From NCBI RefSeq assembly GCF_002917925.1, contig NZ_PPFE01000011.1:1-64000 (forward strand): 64,000 nt of DNA. The letters run 5' to 3'. Of this stretch, positions 16,246 to 24,297 are shown piece after piece. The notes under the pieces are model-generated. The model made no database searches and had not been told where the DNA came from. It worked only from the letters and a program-made list of their open reading frames with translations. This DNA is from Roseovarius confluentis. Lineage in GTDB: Bacteria > Pseudomonadota > Alphaproteobacteria > Rhodobacterales > Rhodobacteraceae. The position numbers and the translations under genes were made by a program. Position 1 is the stretch's first letter. The number at the start of each line of letters is the position of its first letter.

Positions 16246-16379
16246 TGGTCTTCTCTACTTTTGTTCGAGTGCTCCACGACCATCGGGGCTAGTTTCATGG
16301 TCGCAGAAAAAACCTTGAATAAGAGGAGCGTTGTTGGGGCGGGCCCTCATTGAACTGCTTTGTCCGCGTCGGGATCCGG

Positions 16380-16838
16380 CTAGTACCCTGTGCTTCCAAA
16401 TCCATGGGTGTCTCTTTCGGTACCTGACAGTTCGTGAACTTCGAACAGCTCTGGTGACTCGAAACGTACAAACACGATCTGTGCTATTCGCATACCATGA
16501 GTAACTGCGAAATCTTCTCTACCTAGGTTAGCTAGCAAAACGGAAATCTGCCCACGGAAGTCTGGGTCAATCGTCCCGGGAGCGTTCAAAACAACAACGC
16601 GCGATGACTTCGCAAGCCCTGATCTACTTCGCACTTCACAAAGGATATTCTCAGGACAGGCCAATGAAATCCCCGTCGGAATAGAAAGGACCTCTCCGGC
16701 TCTGATTAAAATACCATACTCACGATCATGCGCCGGCAAGTTTGCCCGGATGTCGTATCCAGCTGCGCCATCCGTTGCCTTAGCAGGCGGAGCAATACCT
16801 TTGTCCGCGCCCTCGCAGTAGGTGAAGTCGATCCTCAT
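16380..16838 (-). CDS. dut: dUTP diphosphatase
   Basis: 152 residues, the usual length of the homotrimeric enzyme that hydrolyses dUTP to dUMP and PPi. All five motifs are present: ATDGAAGYDI (21-30), RSRSGLA (70-76), LNAPGTIDPDFRG (84-96), GMRIAQIV (115-122) and the C-terminal THGFGSTGY, where RG is replaced by TH. Its ATG overlaps the methyltransferase stop (ATGA), so it is a coupled member of the operon and not a stray housekeeping gene. Possible roles: depleting or re-shaping the nucleotide pool in a defence response, or remnant phage origin. Confidence 0.94.
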   Translation of the reverse strand: MRIDFTYCEGADKGIAPPAKATDGAAGYDIRANLPAHDREYGILIRAGEVLSIPTGISLACPENILCEVRSRSGLAKSSRVVVLNAPGTIDPDFRGQISVLLANLGREDFAVTHGMRIAQIVFVRFESPELFEVHELSGTERDTHGFGSTGY

Positions 16839-18010
16839 AGCTCCGCCTTAGCCGAATTCTCGCCATCAAGACAGTCGCCACTGGCATCTGGATTCCAAAG
16901 CCGGTGATCGTTGGAAAACTCGGCCTTGTACCCGAGCTTTGCGGAAAATTCTCTGAAAGCATCTAGAGTCAAATATGAAGCGCAAGTTCCAGAATAGGCG
17001 TCTTCTAGAGCATCCCAGAAACGACATATCTGTTCGTGTAGATGTTCTTCAAATCCACCCGGCACAGTTTTTACACAAACAATGCAGTCGGATGGAACAA
17101 CCGGCTGTATGAACGAGCCAACAGCAACTTTCTCGACGTTTGGTCGAGCAACCCTTGGAAGCATAAGTACTTTGCCAGACACTAGTTTGTTCTTTCGCGT
17201 CGCGCGGCGTCTGCTGATCGAGATTTCATAGTTAAACAAGTCTGTTGTGTGGATAAGGCTCGGTCCCTGTGTGTGAAACACACCGTCTGCAACCGCGTGG
17301 CTACCTCGCATAAACACCAAGCTATACGGATGTTTGGGGGTTATTTTGTCGACATTGGAATTTTGACTTGCCTGATCCGACACCAGAGCCGCACGTTTAG
17401 AGATCCGGACCAAATGGACAGAAACCGAAGCTCTACTGAAGCCAGGGCTTTCATACACCCCCAGATCATCAACGTTGTAACCGTTGGACAGATTTTCGCG
17501 GGCTTGGCCGTCTTTTTGACTGTAAAGGCAGGAACGCGGAACGATGGCAAGTATCTCGCCATTGGCGCTCAAGTAACTACAACTTCGAAGCAGGAAGGCC
17601 ATGGCTTTACTGCTCTTGACTAGATTATCGCCGAACTCCGTCGTCTCGAATGATGAGCCTCGGCAAGTGAACGGCGGGTTTAGAAGGACAAGGTCTATCC
17701 TGCCTTGTAGATCATGATTGGCTGCTCGCGCTGCACTCGACAGATAGTCTGAGGTAATTGCTTTCAGCCCTGGCAGACTGTCCTGCGCTCTAGCTATTGC
17801 TTCCGGATCGAGGTCGAGCCCGTGAAGCTGAGCTTGAGGCCATCTTTTCCTTGCTTCTAAAAGAAGCGCACCGTCACCTACTGCGAAATCCGCAATTATT
17901 CTGGGGTCGCGTTGAACACTCAATCTGACCAAGTCACGGGCCAGCGCCGTCGGTGTATAAAAGTCGTCCTTCAAAGGCCCATAAACTCGCTGACTGCATA
18001 GACAAGGCAT
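16835..18010 (-). CDS. N6-adenine-type DNA methyltransferase
   Basis: 391 residues. An N-terminal DDFYTPTALARDLV, SAM-binding motif I DFAVGDGALLLEA (about 41-53), motif II-like LHGLDLDPEAI and catalytic motif IV LVLLNPPF (107-114) mark an amino-methyltransferase of the N6-adenine class. The C-terminal half (about 200-391) would hold target recognition and has no motif I know. It starts 40 bp inside the preceding gene. No restriction gene is adjacent, unless the truncated HNH was one; it may mark self DNA for the neighbouring system. Confidence 0.85.
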   Translation of the reverse strand: MPCLCSQRVYGPLKDDFYTPTALARDLVRLSVQRDPRIIADFAVGDGALLLEARKRWPQAQLHGLDLDPEAIARAQDSLPGLKAITSDYLSSAARAANHDLQGRIDLVLLNPPFTCRGSSFETTEFGDNLVKSSKAMAFLLRSCSYLSANGEILAIVPRSCLYSQKDGQARENLSNGYNVDDLGVYESPGFSRASVSVHLVRISKRAALVSDQASQNSNVDKITPKHPYSLVFMRGSHAVADGVFHTQGPSLIHTTDLFNYEISISRRRATRKNKLVSGKVLMLPRVARPNVEKVAVGSFIQPVVPSDCIVCVKTVPGGFEEHLHEQICRFWDALEDAYSGTCASYLTLDAFREFSAKLGYKAEFSNDHRLWNPDASGDCLDGENSAKAEL

Positions 18011-18903
18011 TTGTCTGTTCCACTTGTTCGGCCAGGCTTTCGCAGCACATGATCGTAGATGATCTCGGAACGGGACTCATTTTGCATCGCGAATAGCAAA
18101 GCCCCTAGTGCGTGTGGCTTGGTGCCAACCAACCCAAGCTTCATAACATGATCGTCAAACTCGGACGCCAGCTCTTCAAGGCGATAAAAAAGGCTAAACG
18201 GGCAGTTTGACTTGGCAAATCGAACTCTCACAAACGACTCAGAACGCTGTAGTGGGTTAGCGTTGCCAAGGTAGGCGCTAAACGGGTACTCTTGGCGAAA
18301 CCCGGGAACCCCAATGATTGGAAAGGTCTTTCTATCTTCCGGTTGAACATTTTCGAACATATGAGCAAATCGCGTGCCTTCGAAGCCCAGTAGAGGCACA
18401 AAGCAGGACTTCTCTTCTTCAAAGTCTCCAAATGTCGGGAACATAGGAAGCTGATCGATACCTTGGATCCTAAGGCTCAAGTCAAAAATATCGCCAAGCT
18501 TTGGCTCTAGTGTTTTCAAGTAGCTACTTGGCTCAAGGTAGACGACACGAACCGTTCTACCTTGTTCAACAGCACATCTCATCAAGGCGGCCCAAGTGGC
18601 ATGGCCCAGACCAGTGATGTCGATGTAGACAACTGGTTCGGATACTGACTGTAGAAAAGCTGAGATCGAGCTCTTATTTCGAAGACTGATCTGGTCGCCG
18701 CCGGCTATGTCACTTGAGAAATAGTACTTGTCCTCAGCCGTCACCTTATAAAAGCGCACGCTATCCGCCCTTGCAGCCAACTCATCTGCGAAAGCGCTTC
18801 TTGGCTCACCGCTTGTGCCGTAGATGTACGCACTATCCTTTGTTGGGGTGAACTCGGTAATCTCATTGAATTCCTTTGTAAAAAGCGGACGATCAGCCAA
18901 CAT
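17971..18903 (-). CDS. Unrecognised Rossmann-like protein of the defence operon
   Basis: 310 residues, no signal or membrane helix. An early IYGTSGEPRS looks like a nucleotide-binding turn; then VVYIDITGLGHATWAALMR followed by VRVVYLEPSSY, a beta-strand-acid pattern like that of CARF/SAVED-type Rossmannoid sensors. Further short segments look conserved (VPLLGFEGTRF, PIIGVPGFRQEYP, LVGTKPHALGALLFA). It overlaps the AAA gene by 11 bp and the methyltransferase gene by 40 bp. I cannot name the family; a ligand-sensing or enzymatic role is only an inference from these motifs. Confidence 0.8.
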   Translation of the reverse strand: MLADRPLFTKEFNEITEFTPTKDSAYIYGTSGEPRSAFADELAARADSVRFYKVTAEDKYYFSSDIAGGDQISLRNKSSISAFLQSVSEPVVYIDITGLGHATWAALMRCAVEQGRTVRVVYLEPSSYLKTLEPKLGDIFDLSLRIQGIDQLPMFPTFGDFEEEKSCFVPLLGFEGTRFAHMFENVQPEDRKTFPIIGVPGFRQEYPFSAYLGNANPLQRSESFVRVRFAKSNCPFSLFYRLEELASEFDDHVMKLGLVGTKPHALGALLFAMQNESRSEIIYDHVLRKPGRTSGTDKCLVYAVSEFMGL

Positions 18904-20761
18904 CGTTAAAGAACGCCTCGAATAGTTGCATCTGCTGAGGATGTTCGTCGCTTTGCTCTACACCGTGCTTGGAGATAATCTCTTGAATGAATTTTTTGGG
19001 TTCAGCTATCAATCCGGAGATTTGAGCACCTTTCAGGACAATCTTTCGCTTGCGGCGATAGCTGTACTCGAAGAAGGGGGAAAAAATCGGATGAACTGCG
19101 TAGTCAGAAGTACGTGTTTCGAACTCCATGCGCTTACTGGACTCAGTCCGAACTAAAGCAAGATGCATGACTGCCGACTCTAGCAGCTCACGAACATCCG
19201 ATGAAAGAACTTCATTATCCATGAAATGGAACTGAGTATACTCTGGGGCGTGGCCTTGAGGATGGGAGGCAAGCGCCTCAAAAACCTTTCCAAGACCCAA
19301 AAGGAGCTTTGTCAACTGAGCACCATTAACTGACAGGCCCTCTAACTCTGATAGGTTCTTCTTGGCGACGCTTACCGCGGCTCGAGTTTGAATCTCTTCA
19401 GAAATCGGTACGTCTACCAAGCCGTGCTTTCGATTTAGTTGGATCGACCTGCCAACCAATTCGAGGAGATAACGGATGTTACCGTTGGCTAGAAGAACAT
19501 AGGTCTGCCAACCGCAGTAATACTTACTAATTTCGGCTTTCTTTGATTTAATGGTGAAGAGCATAGAGAACCGATAATTATCGAAGCGCTCTTTCCATTT
19601 CTGTTTATGATTGTGCCTTTCGTTAAGCACCTCTTCAATTGGAAGGTTTTGGCTAGTTGCCCAAAACTGGGCGAAGTACAGCTCTAGGCTGGGAATATCC
19701 GAGATCTCTTTTTCAGAAATACCTGACTTAATCCAGTCAGACCGGATGAGCTTTGCCTTGTCATCAATCCCAAGACGATCTGCTTCCTCATATGACGTCA
19801 TACCAGGCAGCAATTCTTCCAGAGATGCAATCGCACCCAAGCTCTCTTCCTGTTGGGCTCGAATGAGGCAAACGCTTTCCGCAAACTCTCTGAACGTCAC
19901 AGCGTCTAACCTTTGCCCAATGTCGATCCTCTCATAGTCCGCCGGGCTAACCAATTGCTCTGTTGCGTTGAGAGTAGTTCTCTCTCGCCAACCTAACTCC
20001 TTTATCCCAACTTTGAATGTGTAAAACTCACCACAGTGTTTGATAAGCGTGTTGAGGATTATCTGTTGGTAGTTAAGTAGGTTTTCATACTCGTCCACGA
20101 TGAAAAAAAACGACTTCTGGCTGAACTGGGGCAGCTCAAGCAAAGCCTCACATAAGTCATCAATTGGCTGCCCTTGAACCGACAAGTTTGGCAATTGATC
20201 TTGCGACAAGTTGTTGAGGAGCGTTTCAAAGCGCCGTAAGCTCTTCCGAACCATGGCTGCCAACTCAGATTGGGATTGTGCTTCTCCCGCGAACAAAGAA
20301 GAGCTGATTTCGCCGCAAATCTCCGCGTCCAACTCAGGCGAACCTTTGTGCTTGTCGCGGTACCACTCCGCAAACTTCAGAACTTCATTGCAAAACACTA
20401 CATTGACGTAGTGTCCGAATACCTTCGACCACTGGCGATCGGTGAGTTCCGGCCCAGAGAACGCAGTGACGCGATTTGTGTTAATCTTGTGGTAGAAACC
20501 GTAGTAAGACCATGTTGATGGTCGGGCGGGAACATTCTTTCTCTGCTCTAGCTGGTACTTACCGTCATACGATAGGCACTTCAGGACTGTGGTCTTACCT
20601 GTTCCCCTTCCACCGAGGAGGACGCATGCTCTATTGGTTTCTAACTCGGGAAAATATGATGGCATGGCAAACAGGTCATAGACCGCTGCTTTCAAGCTTT
20701 CCGCCCGATACATGCCAAAGGGCTCGGAAACAGATGGTTTATTGTCCCTGTCGCTCATCAC
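18893..20761 (-). CDS. ORC/CDC6-like AAA ATPase
   Basis: 622 residues. Walker A is LLGGRGTGKTT (about 48-58) and Walker B FFFIVDEYENLL (about 218-229), a STAND/ORC-type pair with acidic DEYE. The long C-terminal half (about 330-622) is helical with possible winged-helix segments. Such ATPases in conflict systems act as sensors or switches that load or release an effector. The stop of the PRTase-like gene overlaps its start (ATGA). I recall that ORC/CDC6-like ATPases have been predicted as partners of PRTase-like effectors. Confidence 0.82.
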   Translation of the reverse strand: MMSDRDNKPSVSEPFGMYRAESLKAAVYDLFAMPSYFPELETNRACVLLGGRGTGKTTVLKCLSYDGKYQLEQRKNVPARPSTWSYYGFYHKINTNRVTAFSGPELTDRQWSKVFGHYVNVVFCNEVLKFAEWYRDKHKGSPELDAEICGEISSSLFAGEAQSQSELAAMVRKSLRRFETLLNNLSQDQLPNLSVQGQPIDDLCEALLELPQFSQKSFFFIVDEYENLLNYQQIILNTLIKHCGEFYTFKVGIKELGWRERTTLNATEQLVSPADYERIDIGQRLDAVTFREFAESVCLIRAQQEESLGAIASLEELLPGMTSYEEADRLGIDDKAKLIRSDWIKSGISEKEISDIPSLELYFAQFWATSQNLPIEEVLNERHNHKQKWKERFDNYRFSMLFTIKSKKAEISKYYCGWQTYVLLANGNIRYLLELVGRSIQLNRKHGLVDVPISEEIQTRAAVSVAKKNLSELEGLSVNGAQLTKLLLGLGKVFEALASHPQGHAPEYTQFHFMDNEVLSSDVRELLESAVMHLALVRTESSKRMEFETRTSDYAVHPIFSPFFEYSYRRKRKIVLKGAQISGLIAEPKKFIQEIISKHGVEQSDEHPQQMQLFEAFFNDVG

Positions 20762-21672
20762 CGCCTCGACACCAACGGCTTCCAGCCGTTCTCATTTGAA
20801 AAAAAGAGTGGAAGCGTAGCATCCGGTGTTGAGTGCTCGAAAGCAAAGCCAAGGCCGAGGCAATGAAAGCCGCGCCAGTCTGACTCGCTGCCATCGTCGT
20901 CAATGTATCCCAACTGCTTCGAGTACTTCTCGATCATCGCAATCCCATCGTCACGCCTTTCGTCAGGCCACATTCCGCTTTCCTTCGAGACCCAGCTATA
21001 CTCGCGTCCAAGAACATTCCCACTTGCCAACGCGGCTCCTGGAAAGTCACCATTTATTCGCTCCATGCCCTTCTGCGTCATTGTGACGTTGCAATAGTAG
21101 ACTTTCAAATCAGGATGAGTTGGCCACAGATTTTCAATGCTCTTGCCTTCTATTCCTACGCGCTTCGATCGGCGCTTCAGAGTTTTCGTGAACTGTTCAC
21201 CAGAACCGACAAAGTCATCAACAAACACTATTGGAAGATTTCTTCCTGCATCAACAGACGCAATGGCTTCGTCGAGGTCAACGAGCTGCTCCTGGGGGAT
21301 CCCGATTATTTGGCGAGCTTTCCGAGCAAATGTATATCCACTGTCTGAGGGGTTTGGTGTCTCCCCTTGGACGGGCACAATCAGGCAGGTATTAAGAAAC
21401 GTGTTCCATTTCTTTTTGGTTTCATCAAATGGTCCCCAATCAGAGCAGACTAGGTTGGAAAGGCTCTGGAATGAGGAAAGAAACTGGGCATCGATCAGCT
21501 GGTCATTCAAGTAAATGAATTGACTGACCATATGCAGGGCAAACGGCTTGTCTACTTCATCAAAATTCGACAGCCATTGCTCAACGTTTATCTTGCTGAA
21601 CGGCCAAGCTTGAAGTGCCGTCAACTTATCGCAACACTCCATGCAGAACTTTTCGTTTCCAAAATTGGCCAA
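20758..21672 (-). CDS. Phosphoribosyltransferase-like conflict-system protein (PRTase-CE type)
   Basis: 304 residues from a TTG start preceded by GGGAAAC; no ATG or GTG is available upstream before a stop. Near residues 148-160 it has IVFVDDFVGSGEQF, the phosphate-binding PRPP loop (hydrophobic, DD, then GSG) of phosphoribosyltransferases. An N-terminal CMECC cluster may bind zinc. It is first in the operon. Inference: a PRTase-fold effector acting on a nucleotide or base, controlled by the ATPase that follows. Confidence 0.78.
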   Translation of the reverse strand: MANFGNEKFCMECCDKLTALQAWPFSKINVEQWLSNFDEVDKPFALHMVSQFIYLNDQLIDAQFLSSFQSLSNLVCSDWGPFDETKKKWNTFLNTCLIVPVQGETPNPSDSGYTFARKARQIIGIPQEQLVDLDEAIASVDAGRNLPIVFVDDFVGSGEQFTKTLKRRSKRVGIEGKSIENLWPTHPDLKVYYCNVTMTQKGMERINGDFPGAALASGNVLGREYSWVSKESGMWPDERRDDGIAMIEKYSKQLGYIDDDGSESDWRGFHCLGLGFAFEHSTPDATLPLFFSNENGWKPLVSRR

Positions 21673-21943
21673 TTGTTTCCCAGAGGCACAGACAACTATC
21701 GTTTTTCGTCCACGTCGCCGTGGTGAAAGACAGCTTCGTCGATTTGGAGTTCACCGACAAGGTGTATCGGCATAAACAAGGTGCCGATCTGGACCTCGGC
21801 TTTCAAAGCGTGCAGCCGCCAATGTCCGGTCTTTAGACACGAAACTTCGATAGCTCGCACACGCTTAGGTGGATGACTTCCCGTGGTGCCACTGGCGATT
21901 CTCATATCGGCGCAGAAGTTGGCTTTGGTCGAGAGGGCCCGCG

Positions 21944-23494
21944 TTAAGTCGTTTCAAGCAGGTCTGGGTCCAGCAGGATTTGTATACCTTCCGCTTCCGC
22001 ACGTTCACGACCGTACTGTTTGAGGTCTAGTACCTGCGGACGAACATCCACAAGTTCAAACTTCGCCGAGCGGAACTTCGGCTTGGTTTTAATCACGCGT
22101 TTCAGAACCACGCGGACGCAGAACGAGATCTCGGCACCAGCAAATGAACAGCTGTTGAAGTAAAGGGCTTCAAGCTCGTTTGGCTGACACTCGCCCTCAA
22201 TATCGAACTCCATATAGCCAGGCGGGTCAGGATCTAGCGAAAGCCCGACGGCCACCTGCACAGCCCAGCTTGCCTTTGCTTCATCGATTGTGAAGGCTTC
22301 TGTTGCAGTGCTTCCCGCGAGTTCGACGAGCCGCTTCCACCTTTCGAGAAAATCACGGAGTTTTGGAAGGTCTTCGGGGTTCGGTCCATTTAGACTACCG
22401 GCAACTGGGAAGTGGCATGTATTGCCTGCGGTTGTTGTAATCGCCAAGCGGCCCCTTCCATCGGCGAGGTGCGCCAAACCGCGCAGGAGGTTGCACCAAT
22501 CGCCGAGGGTACGTCTGGTCTCGGTAAACACGTCCACAGTTTCGAAATGTAGTCCGACGTCATCGAAAGTGATTGTGAAGTCGTCATGTTTTAGGAGCGC
22601 ATAGGGGCCTCCTAGCTCAGGAGGTGCAAGGTGCAGTTTTACGTCGAAGCTCGCGGCGGCTTCTAGGGCATCGGCACCTTTCATTGCTACGCGCCAGGTC
22701 CCCATCTCCGGAGGAGTCACATACACATCGTCAAGGTCGTCAAATAACGAGCCGATGTACGGAACTGGGATTCCAAACCGCGCGTCGAAAACCTGCATCG
22801 CACTGGATTTAAGCGGCTCCAATCCTAACGCAACACGCGCCAGTTGGTCGTCGCGTTCAACGCGGAACACAACCTGACCTACAAGTTCAGCGTCCTCATA
22901 ACCGAGTTCTTCCAACTGCCGCTGCTTCTCCTTCACATATGTCCCTTGGTCGTTACCCACCGCTCCCTCTATTGCCGCGCGCAGACCCTCCGGTGTTAGT
23001 TCGAAGGGAGATCCTTTCGAGCTATAGTCAAAGGACATTGTTTCTTTGGCTAAATCTGCTTCGCCTTTGGCTTCCGCCTGCCGCAATCGAAGCAGAACAC
23101 GACGAAGCTGATCGCCGATAATGTGAACGACAAAACCTTTCTTAGGGCGTCCATCGGGATGCAGCCCAAAGACAACAAGCAGGGATGGGCCAGGTAGTTT
23201 TGCAAAGGTCTCAAACGTCGACAACTTTACTCGGACGGAAGTTGGTTTCTTCTCTGCCGTTGTTTTCAATTGCACATGACAAGACCACTCGGAACGTTTA
23301 TCCAGCATTTCGTCAGAGGCCGAGCGTGGCCCGCCGGGTTGAACAAAAAAATCCCAGCCTTTCTTGTCGATATTGCTCGAATTGGCGATCAGCCGTGCCG
23401 TAGCCGCTAAGCTCGTAAAGAGCGCTTCACCCACGTCGCCTAACTCGTCCGAAGTTAGAGTGACGGATTCCTGCTGGATGCGTGACTTTGTCAA
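21944..23494 (-). CDS. DUF4365-like nuclease-domain protein
   Basis: 516 residues from a TTG start; no better start exists before the upstream stop. The N-terminal 190 residues match the DUF4365/PD-(D/E)XK layout: GDVGEALFTSL, then WDFFV and, about 30 residues on, CHVQLKTT, with the D...QxK catalytic pattern. The remaining 320 residues (for example HFETVDVFTETRRTLGDW) are unfamiliar. It lies on the same strand as the PRTase operon, which starts 270 bp downstream, and may be a stand-alone defence gene or part of that system. Confidence 0.65.
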   Translation of the reverse strand: MTKSRIQQESVTLTSDELGDVGEALFTSLAATARLIANSSNIDKKGWDFFVQPGGPRSASDEMLDKRSEWSCHVQLKTTAEKKPTSVRVKLSTFETFAKLPGPSLLVVFGLHPDGRPKKGFVVHIIGDQLRRVLLRLRQAEAKGEADLAKETMSFDYSSKGSPFELTPEGLRAAIEGAVGNDQGTYVKEKQRQLEELGYEDAELVGQVVFRVERDDQLARVALGLEPLKSSAMQVFDARFGIPVPYIGSLFDDLDDVYVTPPEMGTWRVAMKGADALEAAASFDVKLHLAPPELGGPYALLKHDDFTITFDDVGLHFETVDVFTETRRTLGDWCNLLRGLAHLADGRGRLAITTTAGNTCHFPVAGSLNGPNPEDLPKLRDFLERWKRLVELAGSTATEAFTIDEAKASWAVQVAVGLSLDPDPPGYMEFDIEGECQPNELEALYFNSCSFAGAEISFCVRVVLKRVIKTKPKFRSAKFELVDVRPQVLDLKQYGRERAEAEGIQILLDPDLLETT

Positions 23495-23651
23495 AACTTC
23501 AATATCAGCGTCGAGACATCGCTGAACCTGTTTGCTAGTGAGTTATTCACGACGATACCTTTCCCAATGACCGCTTTGAAGCGATTACATCTTCGCAGCG
23601 ATTGCGCAGCGAGCGACGGCTTCCCGTCCTCATAGCCGAAACCTCCCCATC

Positions 23652-23684
23652 TTGACTTTCAGAAAAACATACCCTATTTTCTGA
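23652..23684 (+). promoter_or_regulatory. Promoter and operator of the AbiE pair
   Basis: TTGACT, 17 bp, TATTTT form a good promoter. The inverted repeat TCAGAAAA (23659-23666) and TTTTCTGA (23677-23684) lies across the spacer and -10, so a repressor there blocks transcription. AbiEi antitoxins are known to autoregulate by binding inverted repeats. Confidence 0.7.
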
Positions 23685-23698
23685 CATGGAGTTGAACC

Positions 23699-24295
23699 AT
23701 GATCACGGCAAAAATCAAGCAGCGCATCGTTGGAAAGGGCCGAGGTGCCATCTTCGCGCCGTCGGACTTCCTCGATATCGGATCGCGTGCGAGCGTGGAT
23801 CAGGCGTTGTCGCGTCTGGCGGATCAGGGCGTGATCAGGCGGCTGACGCGTGGCCTCTACGACTATCCCACGCACAGCACCCGCTTCGGGCTCCTCGCAC
23901 CCTCCGCCGATGACATCGCACGCGCCGTTGCACGGAAGGACAACCAGGTTCTGCAGCCTTCGCCGGCCATGGCGGCGAACCAGTTGGGTCTGTCCACCCA
24001 GGTCCCGTCCAATCCGATCTACATGACCGATGGGCCTACCCGGACGAAAAAGGTCGGGCGGCAGGTGATCCGGTTCCGGAACGCCTCTCCGAAGACCTTG
24101 GTTGGTGCCGGGTCTAAGGCGGGCACGGTGTTTCAGGCGCTCCGTTATGTTGGCAAGGACCGCGTCGACGATCAGGTGATCGGCAAGATCGCCCGCACGC
24201 TGGATGCCAAGGATCGGGCGCTGCTTGCAAAGCAAAGCCGACATGTTCCGGCCTGGATGCATCCTGTTGTTGAGCAGATTGTGGCTCACGCCTGA
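23699..24295 (+). CDS. AbiEi-type antitoxin (DUF6088)
   Basis: 198 residues. An N-terminal winged HTH (FAPSDFLDIGSRASVDQALSR then LADQGVIRRLTRGLYDYP) matches AbiEi/DUF6088 antitoxins, which repress their own promoter and neutralise the nucleotidyltransferase toxin (type IV system). The C-terminal part continues with VGRQVIRFRNASP. The toxin gene begins 2 bp after its stop. Confidence 0.87.
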   Translation: MITAKIKQRIVGKGRGAIFAPSDFLDIGSRASVDQALSRLADQGVIRRLTRGLYDYPTHSTRFGLLAPSADDIARAVARKDNQVLQPSPAMAANQLGLSTQVPSNPIYMTDGPTRTKKVGRQVIRFRNASPKTLVGAGSKAGTVFQALRYVGKDRVDDQVIGKIARTLDAKDRALLAKQSRHVPAWMHPVVEQIVAHA

Positions 24296-24297
24296 GT

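Noticed and set aside
21696..21905. 69-codon minus-strand frame between the DUF4365-like and PRTase genes
   Set aside because: Same strand and just upstream of the PRTase start, so possibly an upstream gene, but it has no ribosome-binding site and no recognisable features.
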